This document shows, in pieces, positions 9,697-20,551 of a DNA stretch of 64,000 nucleotides (the stretch's first letter is position 1; every line of letters begins with the position of its first letter). The notes below the pieces were generated by a model. The model worked only from the letters and a program-made list of their open reading frames with translations, was not told where the DNA came from and made no database searches. This stretch comes from Eunapius fragilis (taxonomy: Eukaryota > Porifera > Demospongiae > Spongillida > Spongillidae), in assembly GCA_963681505.1 (NCBI GenBank), contig OY811971.1, forward strand, positions 545,501 through 609,500. Reading direction: 5' to 3'. The position numbers and the translations under genes were made by a program.

Positions 9697-11191
9697 ATGG
9701 CTGGCATGGCTGGCATTTTTAAGTACTTCGCACCTCAACGCATACATGAACTACCTGATCCGTTAGCAGCTTGCATACCAACGAACGCTGTACGTTTTTC
9801 AAATAAAGAAGTTGCAAAGGCTCAACAGAAATAACCACAAGGCCGATATAACAGGTAAGAAGGTAGAAATTATGCACTAAAATACATCACCAACATGAGA
9901 TGTTGTAACAAATTGGTTCTCGATGTAGATATATCCATGCCAAGATCGGTAAATATGCTTGCTTTCATGCGATATCTTCTACTTGTTGACGCTTTTCAAA
10001 ATTGCTTGGCACAGAAATCAGTGCATCAACGGTATTTTCAATCAAGAAAGCATATAAGGAAAGTCAAAGTTCAGCAAGGAATGTTGTTACAGAACCAACA
10101 AGTAGCAACATTCTGCCACTTAAGAAACGAGGGTTACCTCTCCTACTAGGTGATAACCTTGACAAGATGCTGCAACTGTACTTAATGAAGATCAGATAAG
10201 AAGGAGGTGTTGTCACTGCCAGCATTGTAATGGCTGCAGCTCGAGCAATTCTTCTGTCCTGTGATCGTTCTAAGCTTGTAGAATATGGTGGTCACATTGA
10301 ACTGAATAAGCATTGGGCTTATAGTTTATTGCAGTGCATGAATTTTGTTCAAAGAAAAGCCTCAGCATCCAAAAACAAGCACACAGAAGTGGACTTTGTT
10401 GTACTGAAGGAGGCATTTCTTGATGATGTTAAGTCAGTAGTGCTTATGGAAGACATTCCTCCAGAACTAGTGCTTAACTGTGATCAGACCGGCATAAAAC
10501 TGGTGCCATCATCTGGTTGGACCATGGACACTCAAGGTGCAAAATGTGTTGAAATTACAGGTGTCAACAACAAGCGTCTCATCACAGCTGTTTTCTGTGG
10601 TTCTTTAAGTGGTGACTTTCTGCCTCTGCAACTTATCTATAAAACAAATCGTTGCCATCCAAAGTTTCAGTTTCCAGCAGACTGGCATATCACCCATTCC
10701 AAAAAAGCACTGTCAACTGAAGAAACTACAGTACAGTGTATTAATAACATCATTGTTCCATAACTGGATTGTAAGCAACACTATTTTGGGGAGAATACAG
10801 CTGCACTACTGATAATGGACAACTTCAAAGGGCAGGTAATCCCAAGAATTAATAGCCTTCTTGAATCACACAACGTTCAAATGTGCCTAATTCCCCTCCA
10901 TACACTACTGATGTACTCCAACCAATGGATATATCAGTTAACAAACCTGCCAAACACTTTTTGAAGAACAAATTTGATCATTGTTATTCAGGGGAAATCA
11001 CTATAAGCAGATTCAAGGAAAAGATATTGAGTCTGTTGGGTTGCTACCTATCGATTTGTGTTTGGGTGTTGTGAGAGAGCAAATGCAAATGTGTCAAATG
11101 GCTAGTTGAAATGGCTGAATATATATCAGACAACCCACAGTTCATCGTTAATGGTTTTATACGAGCAAGGATTTCTGAATCACTACACTAG
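9697..11191 (+). pseudogene. pogo-family (DDE_1/CENP-B-like) transposase, broken
   Basis: The frame opens MAGMAGIFKYFAPQRIHELP at 9697. A helix-turn-helix-like N-terminal part follows (LGTEISASTVFSIKKAY, about 10000-10050). The catalytic DDE_1 region then has D in NCDQTGIKL (10482-10484), D in LIMDNFKGQ (10818-10820) and D in TTDVLQPMD (10910-10912), the DDD triad typical of pogo. It ends around SESLH-stop at 11191. Stops at about 9823 and 10197 and frameshifts near 10760, 10895 and 11010 inactivate it. In related proteins the first catalytic D is usually preceded by W; here it is C. Intact length would be about 480 residues. Confidence 0.85.
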
Positions 11192-11390
11192 AAGGATGCG
11201 AAGATGTAATTTTAGTAGAGAATGGTGATTCCTGTTCTACACAATCTACAGATGGAGTCTTATCAAGCTACAGTGCGCATGTACTGGTATGACATACCAA
11301 TCATGTTAATATATTTACACATTTACTACTTCAGTCACAATTTTGTAAGTTTCGTACATTGTTTTTATTTGCTAATATCCTTCAGTTTAC

Positions 11391-11692
11391 CCGTGAAGAG
11401 CAGTTTCCAGTCCTCCTTGTTGTAGATCTCTTGATTATTGTCGTGTGCCAGAAACAGTACACTGTATTGATCCTCCTCTTCACAGAAAAAGGGAACAAAT
11501 CCTGGATATATTTTTAGGAAGATGTCCGATGATTGCGCTATCCTTTAGTACAGCAACTGCATAACGATCAGTGGGATTACCAGTTTCCAGTGTACACGTC
11601 AGTTGCTCTCTAATTGCTGCTAACCAAATCGCTTGGTAAACTTGATAGCCACCTATGCAAGCCTCTATTTCATACTCTCCGGCACCGTCCAT
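11391..11692 (-). pseudogene. HIRAN-domain ORF inside the pogo element
   Basis: From ATG at 11692 the minus strand reads YEIEACIGGYQVYQAIW, then REQLTCTLETGNPTDRYAVA and KDSAIIGHLPKNIS. This matches the HIRAN fold seen at the N-terminus of HLTF/Rad5, where it binds DNA 3' ends. The N-P-x-D-x-x-A-V and I-G-x-L-P signatures are clear. A TGA at about 11480 (probable CGA-to-TGA) and a TAA further on interrupt what would be about 100 residues, ending GGLETALHG near 11391. Its last third recurs inverted at 7956-8030. The position within the TIRs suggests a second transposon gene rather than a host gene. Confidence 0.7.
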
Positions 11693-11773
11693 CGTATTTA
11701 ATTGGGATTAACTATTTGAAAAATACATTTCATCTGGAATTTTTTTCAATTGATAATTTCCCAAACTACGGTA

Positions 11774-12722
11774 TACTAAGCTAATACGAACACCTGGGTA
11801 ATAATTACATGGTGCAATCGAATTGGTCTGTAACTATTCTTGTAGCTAAACAAAGCTTGCAACCATTTAACCAACCCAATGCGATAGCGGGATCCTCAAC
11901 TGATGGAGCAGGAACATGGTGTTGGAATATCAGGGTCGGGAGGGGGGGGGGGGCATCCAGATGTGGAGATGAGGGTATCTACTGATGGGTTAGGGTTATC
12001 TACTGATGAAAGAGGGTGCATCCTTATGCAGTAGCGGAGTTTTTTTATTGCTGGGCTTCCCAACATGGAAGAGCGGGGACTCCAATAATTAACTACACAC
12101 CTGACTGAAATGAACAGTGTCTGCATTAATTATACACTCGCGTAACTTGCAGAACCTTGTGTACATTTATTTCTATCTTGCTCGCTCATGTCGTAAATAT
12201 CATCACTGCTAGTAGAATTACTAACTCTTGGTATAGAACTTTTGCAACTAGCACTTCCTTCTTGCATGCGTATGAAATTGAGCAGTACTGGGTATGCCGC
12301 AAATCAATGAGATATGTTGCCAACTCTGAGTTCCACTCTCATTCTATTTTGCATGTGCGGGAAACACTAGTCTGTGCATATCATCACAGTTTTATATGGA
12401 TGTATGGATGTGTATAGTGTACATCAATTCCCCAGTTAAAGCCATACAACCGAAGCTCATCCTTGATTTACCCAGTAGCACACTCTTCCATCCAGCTATA
12501 ACTCAATATCCTTTATCAACCTTTTTTGTACACATTAGTATAACTTATACATGTAGTTAGTCACATAGGAACAAACATACCCAATAGATTTTTTGAACAC
12601 AATAAATTTGTCATTAGGTGCAAACCTAAATGTAAATGTGCAAATCTTGAGTCCCTATTTTGCTGTTTGTGACATTTAATTTGTTGGTGTGTTTTACTGG
12701 CTCAATCAATTCATCTCTTCAG
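11774..12722. other. Intron sequence, nothing recognised apart from a poly(G) tract
   Basis: Contains a G12 tract at 11942-11953 followed by GATGAGGGTATCTACTGATG-like short repeats (11970-12010). No exon or tRNA was recognised. Frames at 11896-12126 and 12157-12417 have no domain. Confidence 0.5.
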
Positions 12723-12821
12723 AATGGACGACCAACACTGATGTGGGCATCTAGTAAAGGCCATGAAGAGATTGTTAGAAGGTTGTTATTAGCTGGTGCC
12801 AAAGTTGATCTGCAGGATAAA
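12723..12821 (+). CDS. Ankyrin-repeat exon 4
   Basis: A 99-bp, phase-0 exon (TCTTCAG acceptor, GTGAGT donor) encoding NGRPTLMWASSKGHEEIV, then RLLLAGAKVDLQDK. It is a canonical 33-residue ankyrin repeat matching those at 3.2-4.1 kb. It is separated from them by 8.5 kb of mobile DNA. Confidence 0.75.
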
Positions 12822-13605
12822 GTGAGTAATACCAGCCCAGGACATGTACAATTGAAGTAGTGTTCAGCCGAGGATACGCTTGTCCCATCAGACATTTCAT
12901 TATTGTCTTATTGCCTCTGCATGAGACAAGATTTGTTGCTCTAGTTACTTTTTTGCTAGAGACTGAAATGTTTATTTTAAAACATATTGTCCAAGTCATA
13001 CAAGTAAACAATGCTATGTAAAACGAAGATTAGAAAGATTAGAAAAACTTTTAATGGACCTTTGCCACTGCACGGCTGGCCAATGATATAAATTTGTGGA
13101 CCTGGTCCTTCGAAGGCACATGATTGCTGAGCCATCTTTCAACCAATGATTATTTCTGCCATATGATTGCAATTGAAGCAGAAGGATACTTATTTTTCAA
13201 ATGCACCACTAACAGAAAGTTCAATTGCCTGATGTGCAGCAGGCATAAATTGTTAATTCATCATTGTGGTATAGATGTGAAATTCTTATTCCATGAATTG
13301 TTCAAATGCTGTAAGTGAAAAAGCAAAAAAAACTAAGCTGAAGATGTTCTAGGAGACTTTTATAAAATGTTAACATCTTACATTGAGAGCAACATGTCAG
13401 TAATTATGTACTTGCAGCTGTAAAGGAACTTTCTATAACAAAATAGTGGTGGAGGATGGATGTAAAATTTATGATATGTCCACTGATTAGGCTAGAGCCG
13501 CTTGATAGTGTTTGAGTGTTTGATTTGCAATGTCACTTCCATCTCAGCCACTGTGTTCTCGTTAAGGGGCATGATGTGCCATCATAATTTGTTCATAATC
13601 TTTAG
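12822..13605. other. Intron, nothing recognised
   Basis: No splice-bounded frame with a recognisable domain was found between the two ankyrin exons. Confidence 0.45.
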
Positions 13606-13686
13606 AATGGAATATCAGCTCTGATGTATGCACTTAAGAATGGCCATAAAGAAGTTGTGAGGTTATTGATATCAGACCATGATGAG
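13606..13686 (+). CDS. Ankyrin-repeat exon 5 (short)
   Basis: An 81-bp, phase-0 exon (TTTAG acceptor, GTGAGC donor) encoding NGISALMYALKNGHKEVV, then RLLISDHDE. It keeps both ankyrin helices but lacks about six residues of the terminal beta-hairpin loop (GAxVDLQ), as expected of a capping repeat. Its phase matches the next recognised exon at 16944, so a direct splice is possible. Confidence 0.65.
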
Positions 13687-14815
13687 GTGAGCAGTCTTAG
13701 TTCAATACACTTAATAGTATTGTGCACTCAGATTGTCTGCCTTTCCTGCTGGTTTTCGTTTCATTGCTGATGCACAAGTTAAGAAATACTCTAATGAGAA
13801 ATCAGTATATGAATTAAAGGTAAAGGTGGTTATAAAGAATGGAAACAAAAGGAAAGGACGATGTAGGGTGTGTAACTCATTTTCAGACTTTTTTAGGTTA
13901 TTTGACTATTTTCAATTTCCTACTGGGTCGACTATGCATTTAGTACTATTCAGATTAGCGATTTCACCTGTTTTTCTTAGTTGCGATTAGTTGATATTCG
14001 TTTCCTTCATATGCAGAAATTGGTCGGAACTTGATGGCCTTTTTATGTGCCCTTCCCACCTGTCTGACAGTAGCTTACTAACAGGTTAACTAAACGGTAA
14101 AAAGAAATTTCATTGATATAATCAACACTTAGTCTGGGGACCTGGCTGAAGGTAGACCATCAGTCGATTCACGCACATGGCAATTTTTGTTTTTAGTGTA
14201 GTTCACTTGACCTTCCCACTCTCTGCAGTGCATTAAACAAATGTTTTACTTACCATGTTCTATTAGTTCCTATCTGACCTTCTGTCGTTTTGAGCCCAAG
14301 AACTTCTAGGTACACGCTTTTTTAGATGTTCACCCATGACATTCTGAATATCTTGTGCATGTCCTGATTAGTGGCTTTGTCAAATGTGTATAGGCTTGAG
14401 GATTAGTGCATTTTTGTGCCAGGATTAAAAATTGGAAATACCTAGGTAATCATAGGCAAATTAATATTGCCTTAATCAGTATAACAATTACATAGCATTT
14501 CAATATAAGTTGCATTACAGGCTTCAAAAAAATTATACCTCTTACATAATAAACCGCACTACCAATCGATTTTATGTTTCTAATAACCAATTTGCAAGGT
14601 ACCATAAACCTGAAAAATCGATTTAACTTTTTTCATGGTCGATATAATAAATTTTGATTTTACAAAAAGGTTACATGCCCTAGGGCAATGAGACAAAAAC
14701 CAATTGTTGGCACTTTTTTGGATCTGTTACATTTACACGTGTTAAATATCGCTTTCTAACCACCTTTGCCTTCAATTCCCCTATCTGACCAAGTTTCTCT
14801 GCGTCTTTGATAGTG
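13687..14815. other. Intron, nothing firmly recognised
   Basis: A motif GTCTGGGGACC at about 14132 also forms both arms of the small hairpin at 63.68 kb, hinting at a shared repeat. An open frame at 13733-13990 has no recognisable domain. Confidence 0.4.
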
Positions 14816-16681
14816 GGTCATTCCATTATAAGTGGGGTAAGTGCATGCTTCACATCTTCCGATCCTGAAGCAATTATTCATATTTGTTTGTCTCTGGGTT
14901 AATGTTACTTTAACCGCTTATTATGTTAATAACTTGAATGGTTTACGAAATATGCTGTCCTGAATAATTATTTTTTTCAGAAAATTTGCCACTTTGCAGG
15001 CTTGCAACCTTTCCATTTTTTGCCTGGTAATGCCTTCTTTACCATCAAATTGAAGCTCAATTTACGTAGAATCTGTTTATATATTTGACTTTAGTAGATG
15101 GTGAAAGGGTTAAATAAAATTTATCTTCGTAGCGCAGATTGCTAAATTGAGATGGTTTCCGGATCGATAAACAGAATTTTTTTTTCAGGATTGAACGGAC
15201 CATCAATATTGTTGTTTTTATAAAATATATAGACAAGCTCTAGGGACCGCATCGAGTTTTACTAGTGTCCGCCGTTATACTGTATATTTTAGCACTAATC
15301 TGAAGTGTTTGTTTATACGCCACAAGTGTGTTACATAAGTATCGCGAACCGCAGCTAAAAACACTGGCCACCAATTTGCGCTCAGCTAATTAAAAATGAG
15401 TTGTTTTTTTTAAGGGTGCATCATTTAGAAGAATGGGCAGGTAAGCTAGTCTATAATGCATGAATGTAGAAATATAAATTGCTTCGTTCTTGTTGCAAGT
15501 AAAAAGCAACCAGCCACGGCCGAGAACTCTCTACTTCTTGAAGACAACCCGGCAGCAATCACACCTATGACTGATGGCGAACCGGCAGCAGCGACCGCAT
15601 CTGTAACAGTCGCTATATGAGAACGGGTAGCGATCGAACCGTCCCCTTCCGATAACCCTGAACTTGGCTGAAGGGCGTATGCATGCTGTTGATACCGCGG
15701 GTTTATTCCCGCACACAGCACGTCCAGTGCGTGGGAGCTCAAGGACAGTGAAATCAGAGCCACCATCCCCACCAATTGCAAGCACCAGTAACAGGCCCCA
15801 CCGCCATCCCCACCAATTGCAAGTACGGGTAACAGGCCTGTTACTGCATGGTGCTTGCAATTGGTGGGGATAGCGGTGGGGATGGTGGCTCTGGCTGATA
15901 CTTGGTATCTTTGTATCTTCTAAAAACAAGTACAAAGTCTAAAACCCGTAATTTGCAGCATGCAATTGGTGGGGATGGTGGCTCTGATTTCATTGTCCTT
16001 GAGCTCCCACGCACTGGTCGTGCAGTGTGCGGGAGGTATCAACAGCATGCATACGACCTTCAGGGTTATTGGAATTAAGGGAACGGTTCGATAGCTACCC
16101 GTTCTTGTATAAAAATAATAAAAAAGCTCATTTTTAATTAGCTGAGTGCAATTGGTGGCCAGTGTTCTTAGCTGCGGTTTGCAATACTTATGCAACACAC
16201 TTGTGGCGTATAAACAAACACGTACTATAGATTAGTGCTAAAATATACAGAACATTAAAGATGGCGGACACTCGTAAAACTCGATGCGGTCCCTAGAGCT
16301 TGTCCATAATTTTATTTCATAAAAACAACAATATTGATAGTCCCTTCAATCCTGAAAAAAAAATTCTGTTTATCGATCCGGAAACCATCTCAATTTAGAA
16401 AACTGCGCTACGAAGATAAATTTTATTTAACCCTTTCACCACCTACTAATGTTAAATATATATACAGGCAAAAAAATGGAAAGGTTATGATGAGGCTGCA
16501 AAGTTGCAAATTTTCTGGAAAAATTGATTATTCAGGGCAGCATATTTCGTAAACCATTCAAGTTATTAACATAATAAGCGGTTAATGTAACATTCACACA
16601 AAGACAAACAAATATGAGTAAATGCATCATGATCTGAAGATGTGAAGCACTCTCCCATACAAAGCCATAGTGGAATGACCC
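14816..16681. mobile_element. 1.87-kb foldback element with nested inner palindrome
   Basis: The left arm runs from TGGTCATTCCATTATA-like sequence at 14816 and is mirrored by the right arm ending TAGTGGAATGACC at 16681. Matching blocks in inverse order include AAGGGTTAAATAAAATTTAT, GGATCGATAAACAGAATTTT, TAGGGACCGCATCGAGTTTT and CACAAGTGTGTT. A second, tighter palindrome is centred on GTAACAGGCCTGTTAC (15829-15844) with CCACCAATTGCAAG arms. Only random small frames are present. It lies in the intron before the Roc-COR exon. A decayed single arm is at 1.64-1.83 kb. Confidence 0.85.
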
Positions 16682-16943
16682 TAGCGTTAATAGTTCAGAT
16701 TGTATTTTATCGATATGATTTGGATGTTTATATATCACGAGAAAACTACGCTAAAATTATTTAAATTATCGCTACATCTCCCAAACGGTAAACTCTACTG
16801 ATTTCCTAATTTCAACACTTCATAATACACTATTTCACTATCTTTAAGATTATCTTTAAGCATATTTTGCTGCGGCCAATAATTTCTCCTTTCCCTTCAC
16901 CCGCTGTCTTGTATGGATTCCATACCCATTTTCACCTACCCAG

Positions 16944-19305
16944 ATCCACCCTCCACCACCAGATTTATCTGATGAAAAGTGGCGGCCTATTTGGAACAAT
17001 GTGTGTGTGAAGCTGAAAGCAATGACAGCAGAAAAATGTGCGGATGCATCACAACCAGAGTTCACTATTCAGACACAGGAAAGAAGTGTTGAGATAATGT
17101 ATGAAAAATATGACGCAGCCATCCAAAATGGTGTTGAGTTTATGTCTTGTGGACGGATATGTGGTATTGGTCACACTGCTCAGAAGTTTCTAAGAGGCTT
17201 GATGAAGCCATCCACAGGTATAGATGACCAAAGTGTGTGTACATTGGATAATGATAGATTTAGCCCCATGACGGAGGAGGCTGAACTAGAAGGATTAGCT
17301 GTGCTTGTGAATAAAAATGTAAACTCTTCCCTTATCAAAATGATCAAAAAATCGGATGTATCGGAAGTATTTCATGGTGACATTTCAGATATTGCCCCTA
17401 TTACAAGTGTAGTGGACGAAAAGATTAGCACTGGAGTTAGGAAAATAGTGGCTAGTTTAAAGCACAATGCATTTGATCATGCCTTGATATCGAAAACCAC
17501 CCCAGCTTTGATTCACACGACATGTCATTCCTGGCAACAGCAAAAGCATATTCTTCCAATACTTATTACGTCACGTTCTTTCTTTTTCATTGTAATAGAC
17601 AATGTGGCGAGAGTTAATACCATTCAAAGTGGGAACACGACTGATGAAATTACTTTAGAAGATGTATATCGCTGTGTCACATGCATTACAGGTGCCCTGT
17701 CATACAAGGCAAGTGAACTGTATGCAAAGCTCAATAGGAAAGGATTGAATCATAAATCCTCTACACGATATTTTTGCCCATATCCCAAAATAGTTGTGGT
17801 AGGAACGTATGGCTCTGATGAAGAGCACACAAAGGTGCAGTCTACAGTTGAAAATATTAAGAAATGGGTTAGTGTGAACTGCTCGGATACTGTTCAGCAT
17901 AATTTTGAAGCAAAGGTTGTCAACGCAGTTGATCAATCTGCTGATGATATTCAAGCACTAATTACAAAGTTCGTAATCCATGATCTGAAAATACCGACTC
18001 CATTGTCATGGGAACTATTTCGTCAAATGTTCTCATATGTTACAAAGAATGTTCCATTTATTCAACTAGAGAAGGCAGCAACTATAGCCTCACTATGCGA
18101 CATAGCTACTGATGAGTTTCCCAGTGTGCTAAACTTTTATCACGAGCATGGAGCATTTCTCTATTATCCTGATGTTGAGTATTTACGTAATATCATAATT
18201 ATTGATCCAAAATGGTTGCAGGAAATGCTAAACAAGATTTTTACCCCTGTCTATCAGTCTTCATTGCCTATGTGGAAGAGGCTAACGACCCAAGGCATAT
18301 TGGTTGCCCCACTTTGTGAGGAATTGTGGCACTCAGAGGAGGTGAAGAATCTTCCAACTGGTATGGTGAAGTTATTGGAAAAGTATCATCTGGCTACTCC
18401 CATTGATATTGATGAAGAAATGTGTGACTATGATGGGAACAAATACTTTGTACCATCTATATTGAAATCAAAAGAAAGTACCCAACCTGTAAAAACAGCT
18501 GTACGACTTCGTACTGCTCCACTTCACTTCATCTTTCCCAAGACTAAACATCTTCCCCCTGGTGTGTTTACTAACCTGATTGCTGCCTTAGCAAGCAAGA
18601 ATACTGGAAGCTTTGACATTGATTTCAAAAGTGAAATGTGTTGTAATCAAATTACATACTGGTTTCGAAAGGGTAAGCAAGATAAGGTTATATTATCAGC
18701 AACTTTAACATCCATCACTGTTGTTGTGGAGCGATTAAAATACTGTGGAGATGATTATCTGGAAAGGAACTTCTGGTCAACGTGTCAAGAAATTCTATCA
18801 GCACTGACAACTCAAATTAAAGCTGTGCTAGAGAAATCGTTCAAATACTTTGGATTTAAGCTGGCATTTATTTGTACCTGCAGGTCTTCACAGGGACGCT
18901 TGCCTCATTATGTGGAAATCAGCGTTGACACCCAAAGCACCTGCAATACCGTGATATGTGAGGAATTCAGTGAATACACATTTAGTGGTGATGAGCAGCT
19001 GTGGTTGAAAATGGCAGGTGTAAAACATAATGAAGGGAGAATATTTGATAGTGAAATCAGTAAGCTGGCAGAATTACTGAAACCAGTGGACCAGATGAGA
19101 TTAACTCAAGCACTGGAAGTCACACTTATTGACGCTGGTACAAGTTTCCCACTAATAATGAGTGGGTGGGCTGATGCTACTGGTGGAGATGCTCGTGTTC
19201 ACTTGGTGTACCATCTAAACAGACTTGGTTTGAGGGAAGCAGCAGATGGAATTAACAAGGGAGGATATAAAATGATAGCGGGGAGTGAACTGAAGCAGCA
19301 GCGTG
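16944..19305 (+). CDS. Roc-like/COR/Death-like exon of an ankyrin-Roc-COR-CARD protein
   Basis: A 2362-bp exon open throughout. The frame opens after a stop at 16857, and the polypyrimidine acceptor TTCACCTACCCAG points to a start at 16944 (IHPPPPDLSDEKW). A Roc GTPase layout is visible: a P-loop equivalent GRICGIGHT at 17151-17177 followed by STGIDDQ, the SRSFFFIVIDN strand near 17570, and the G4 equivalent VVVGTYGSD at about 17800-17827. COR follows (about 18000-18930; WLQEMLNKIF, GILVAPLCEELW, YFVPSIL). A helical Death-like segment (MRLTQALEVTL, then LMSGW-like IMSGWADATGG) ends the exon. The P-loop lysine is histidine and the G4 THKD lysine is missing, so GTP binding is doubtful. Order resembles DAPK1/ROCO proteins. 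Host immune or death signalling is inferred from family only. Confidence 0.8.
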
Positions 19306-19366
19306 GTAAGTCAAGTAACACATAAGTAACATTTTAATAACCAAGCAATGCCCTTCTCTTTCACAG

Positions 19367-19656
19367 CCGAATCTATTTTTAAAACGTATCGTGCTGACTT
19401 TTGCAAGAAGCTCAATCCTAATGACATCACAGCTGAACTTTATTCAGCAAACGTTATATCTAAAAGTGAAAGTGAAGAAATCATCTCTGCACAAGGTGGG
19501 CAAAGAGCCGCCACAGTATTAGTAAATATTTTGGAACGAGCTGTTATGAGGAACTACAAAAATTTTACTACTCTTCTGGGCATTTTGAGGAACGTTGGCG
19601 TATACAAACAACTTGTGGAAGAAGTTTATGCAGAACTTTATACAAGTCAAAGATAA
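19367..19656 (+). CDS. Terminal CARD exon of the same gene
   Basis: After a 61-bp intron (19306-19366; GTAAGT...TTTCACAG) the frame continues across a split codon (G|CC, Ala). It encodes AESIFKTYRADFCKKLNPND, then ITAELYSANVISKSESEEI and a tail EVYAELYTSQR before TAA at 19654-19656. Six amphipathic segments of about 95 residues match a caspase-recruitment domain, a death-fold homotypic interaction module. Spliced to the previous exon it gives at least 883 residues plus ankyrin repeats. CARD is called from pattern and helix spacing; other death-fold types are less likely. Confidence 0.75.
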
Positions 19657-19788
19657 CACTAGCCTAGAGATATAAATGTAGATCCAAACATGCACTGAAA
19701 TGTTAAAGGTTTTTTTTTGCATATTGTTCGTTCGCTTCATAATTTGTCTTGTACAGCTGAACTGTGTAACGTAGTATTCTGAATGACG

Positions 19789-19794
19789 AATAAA
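19789..19794 (+). terminator. Polyadenylation signal AATAAA of the CARD gene
   Basis: AATAAA lies 133 bp past the stop codon, in GACGAATAAAAACTTG, the expected position for 3' end processing. Confidence 0.55.
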
Positions 19795-19799
19795 AACTT

Positions 19800-20172
19800 G
19801 ACTGGGATGAAAATTAATTGTGCGTGATATACATAAATTATTGTAGCGAAAGGTATCCTGATTCCACAAACGTGGAAGCTGAATTGAATGTAGCATATAA
19901 CTTGATTACCATTATAATTACATTGTAACTGTATTATATAATGGACAGACCGGATCACCAGATTCAATTATGAAGCACTCGGTTCATTATTTCTGTATAT
20001 CAATAGCCCGTAATTTTTTCTTTTAAATTAGTACAGGATTATATTGTTGCAGTGCAGTGATGCAGCATTACCTTACTGCACCGCAACTGATATTTGTTGA
20101 AAAAGGCGTGCCTTTGAATCTTTAATTAATTTGGATATGGCTTTGATTTTGCGAGCCAAATTGCAATAGATG

Positions 20173-20211
<39 letters not shown>

Positions 20212-20551
20212 CATTAATTAATTGTAACATGCCATATTAACATACCTTATCATGTGAACAGACACACCCACAAGGGACTGTTGGCAACGTATGTTAAAAA
20301 AGGCCTTCCACTCACTATAATTATGGTCAATGGTTAATAGATTTTACTAATAAAAGATAGCTCGTCCTGTTTGCATGCAGTGTCATATGGCATCATGGGC
20401 CATTTTACAGTGTACTACTCAAATGTTTGCATCGATCGATCAGCAGAGATTTATACACGTTTCGAAATCCACAAGTCCCGGTCTCCGTTCATGCAAGTAG
20501 ACATACCAACAATCATGCAAAACCACTAGATGCATGAATCATAGATTTATA
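19800..20551. other. Intergenic, with an (AT)n microsatellite at about 20175-20209
   Basis: AT-rich spacer between the convergent CARD gene and MANBAL-like gene. An AT dinucleotide run of about 35 bp is the only recognisable feature. Confidence 0.6.

Larger units (their letters stand above)
9556..11771 (+). mobile_element. pogo-like DNA transposon with TA target duplication
   Basis: The terminal inverted repeats are CCGTAGTTAGGGAAAATTT on the left and the complement of AAATTATCAATTG...CCCAAACTACGG on the right. Both ends are flanked by TA (9554-9555, 11772-11773), the Tc1/mariner-pogo target. The 2.2-kb element contains a broken DDD transposase on the plus strand and a HIRAN-domain ORF on the minus strand near its right end. 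It lies in the big ankyrin-gene intron. Confidence 0.8.

Noticed and set aside
15446-15935. 111-134-codon frames on the minus strand
   Set aside because: They lie in the arms of the large foldback and have no recognisable domain; the mirrored arm has different frames.
16999-17001. ATG at 16999 as start of the Roc-COR protein
   Set aside because: That ATG is in another frame and meets a stop after three codons; the coding frame is open upstream to a good acceptor at 16943.
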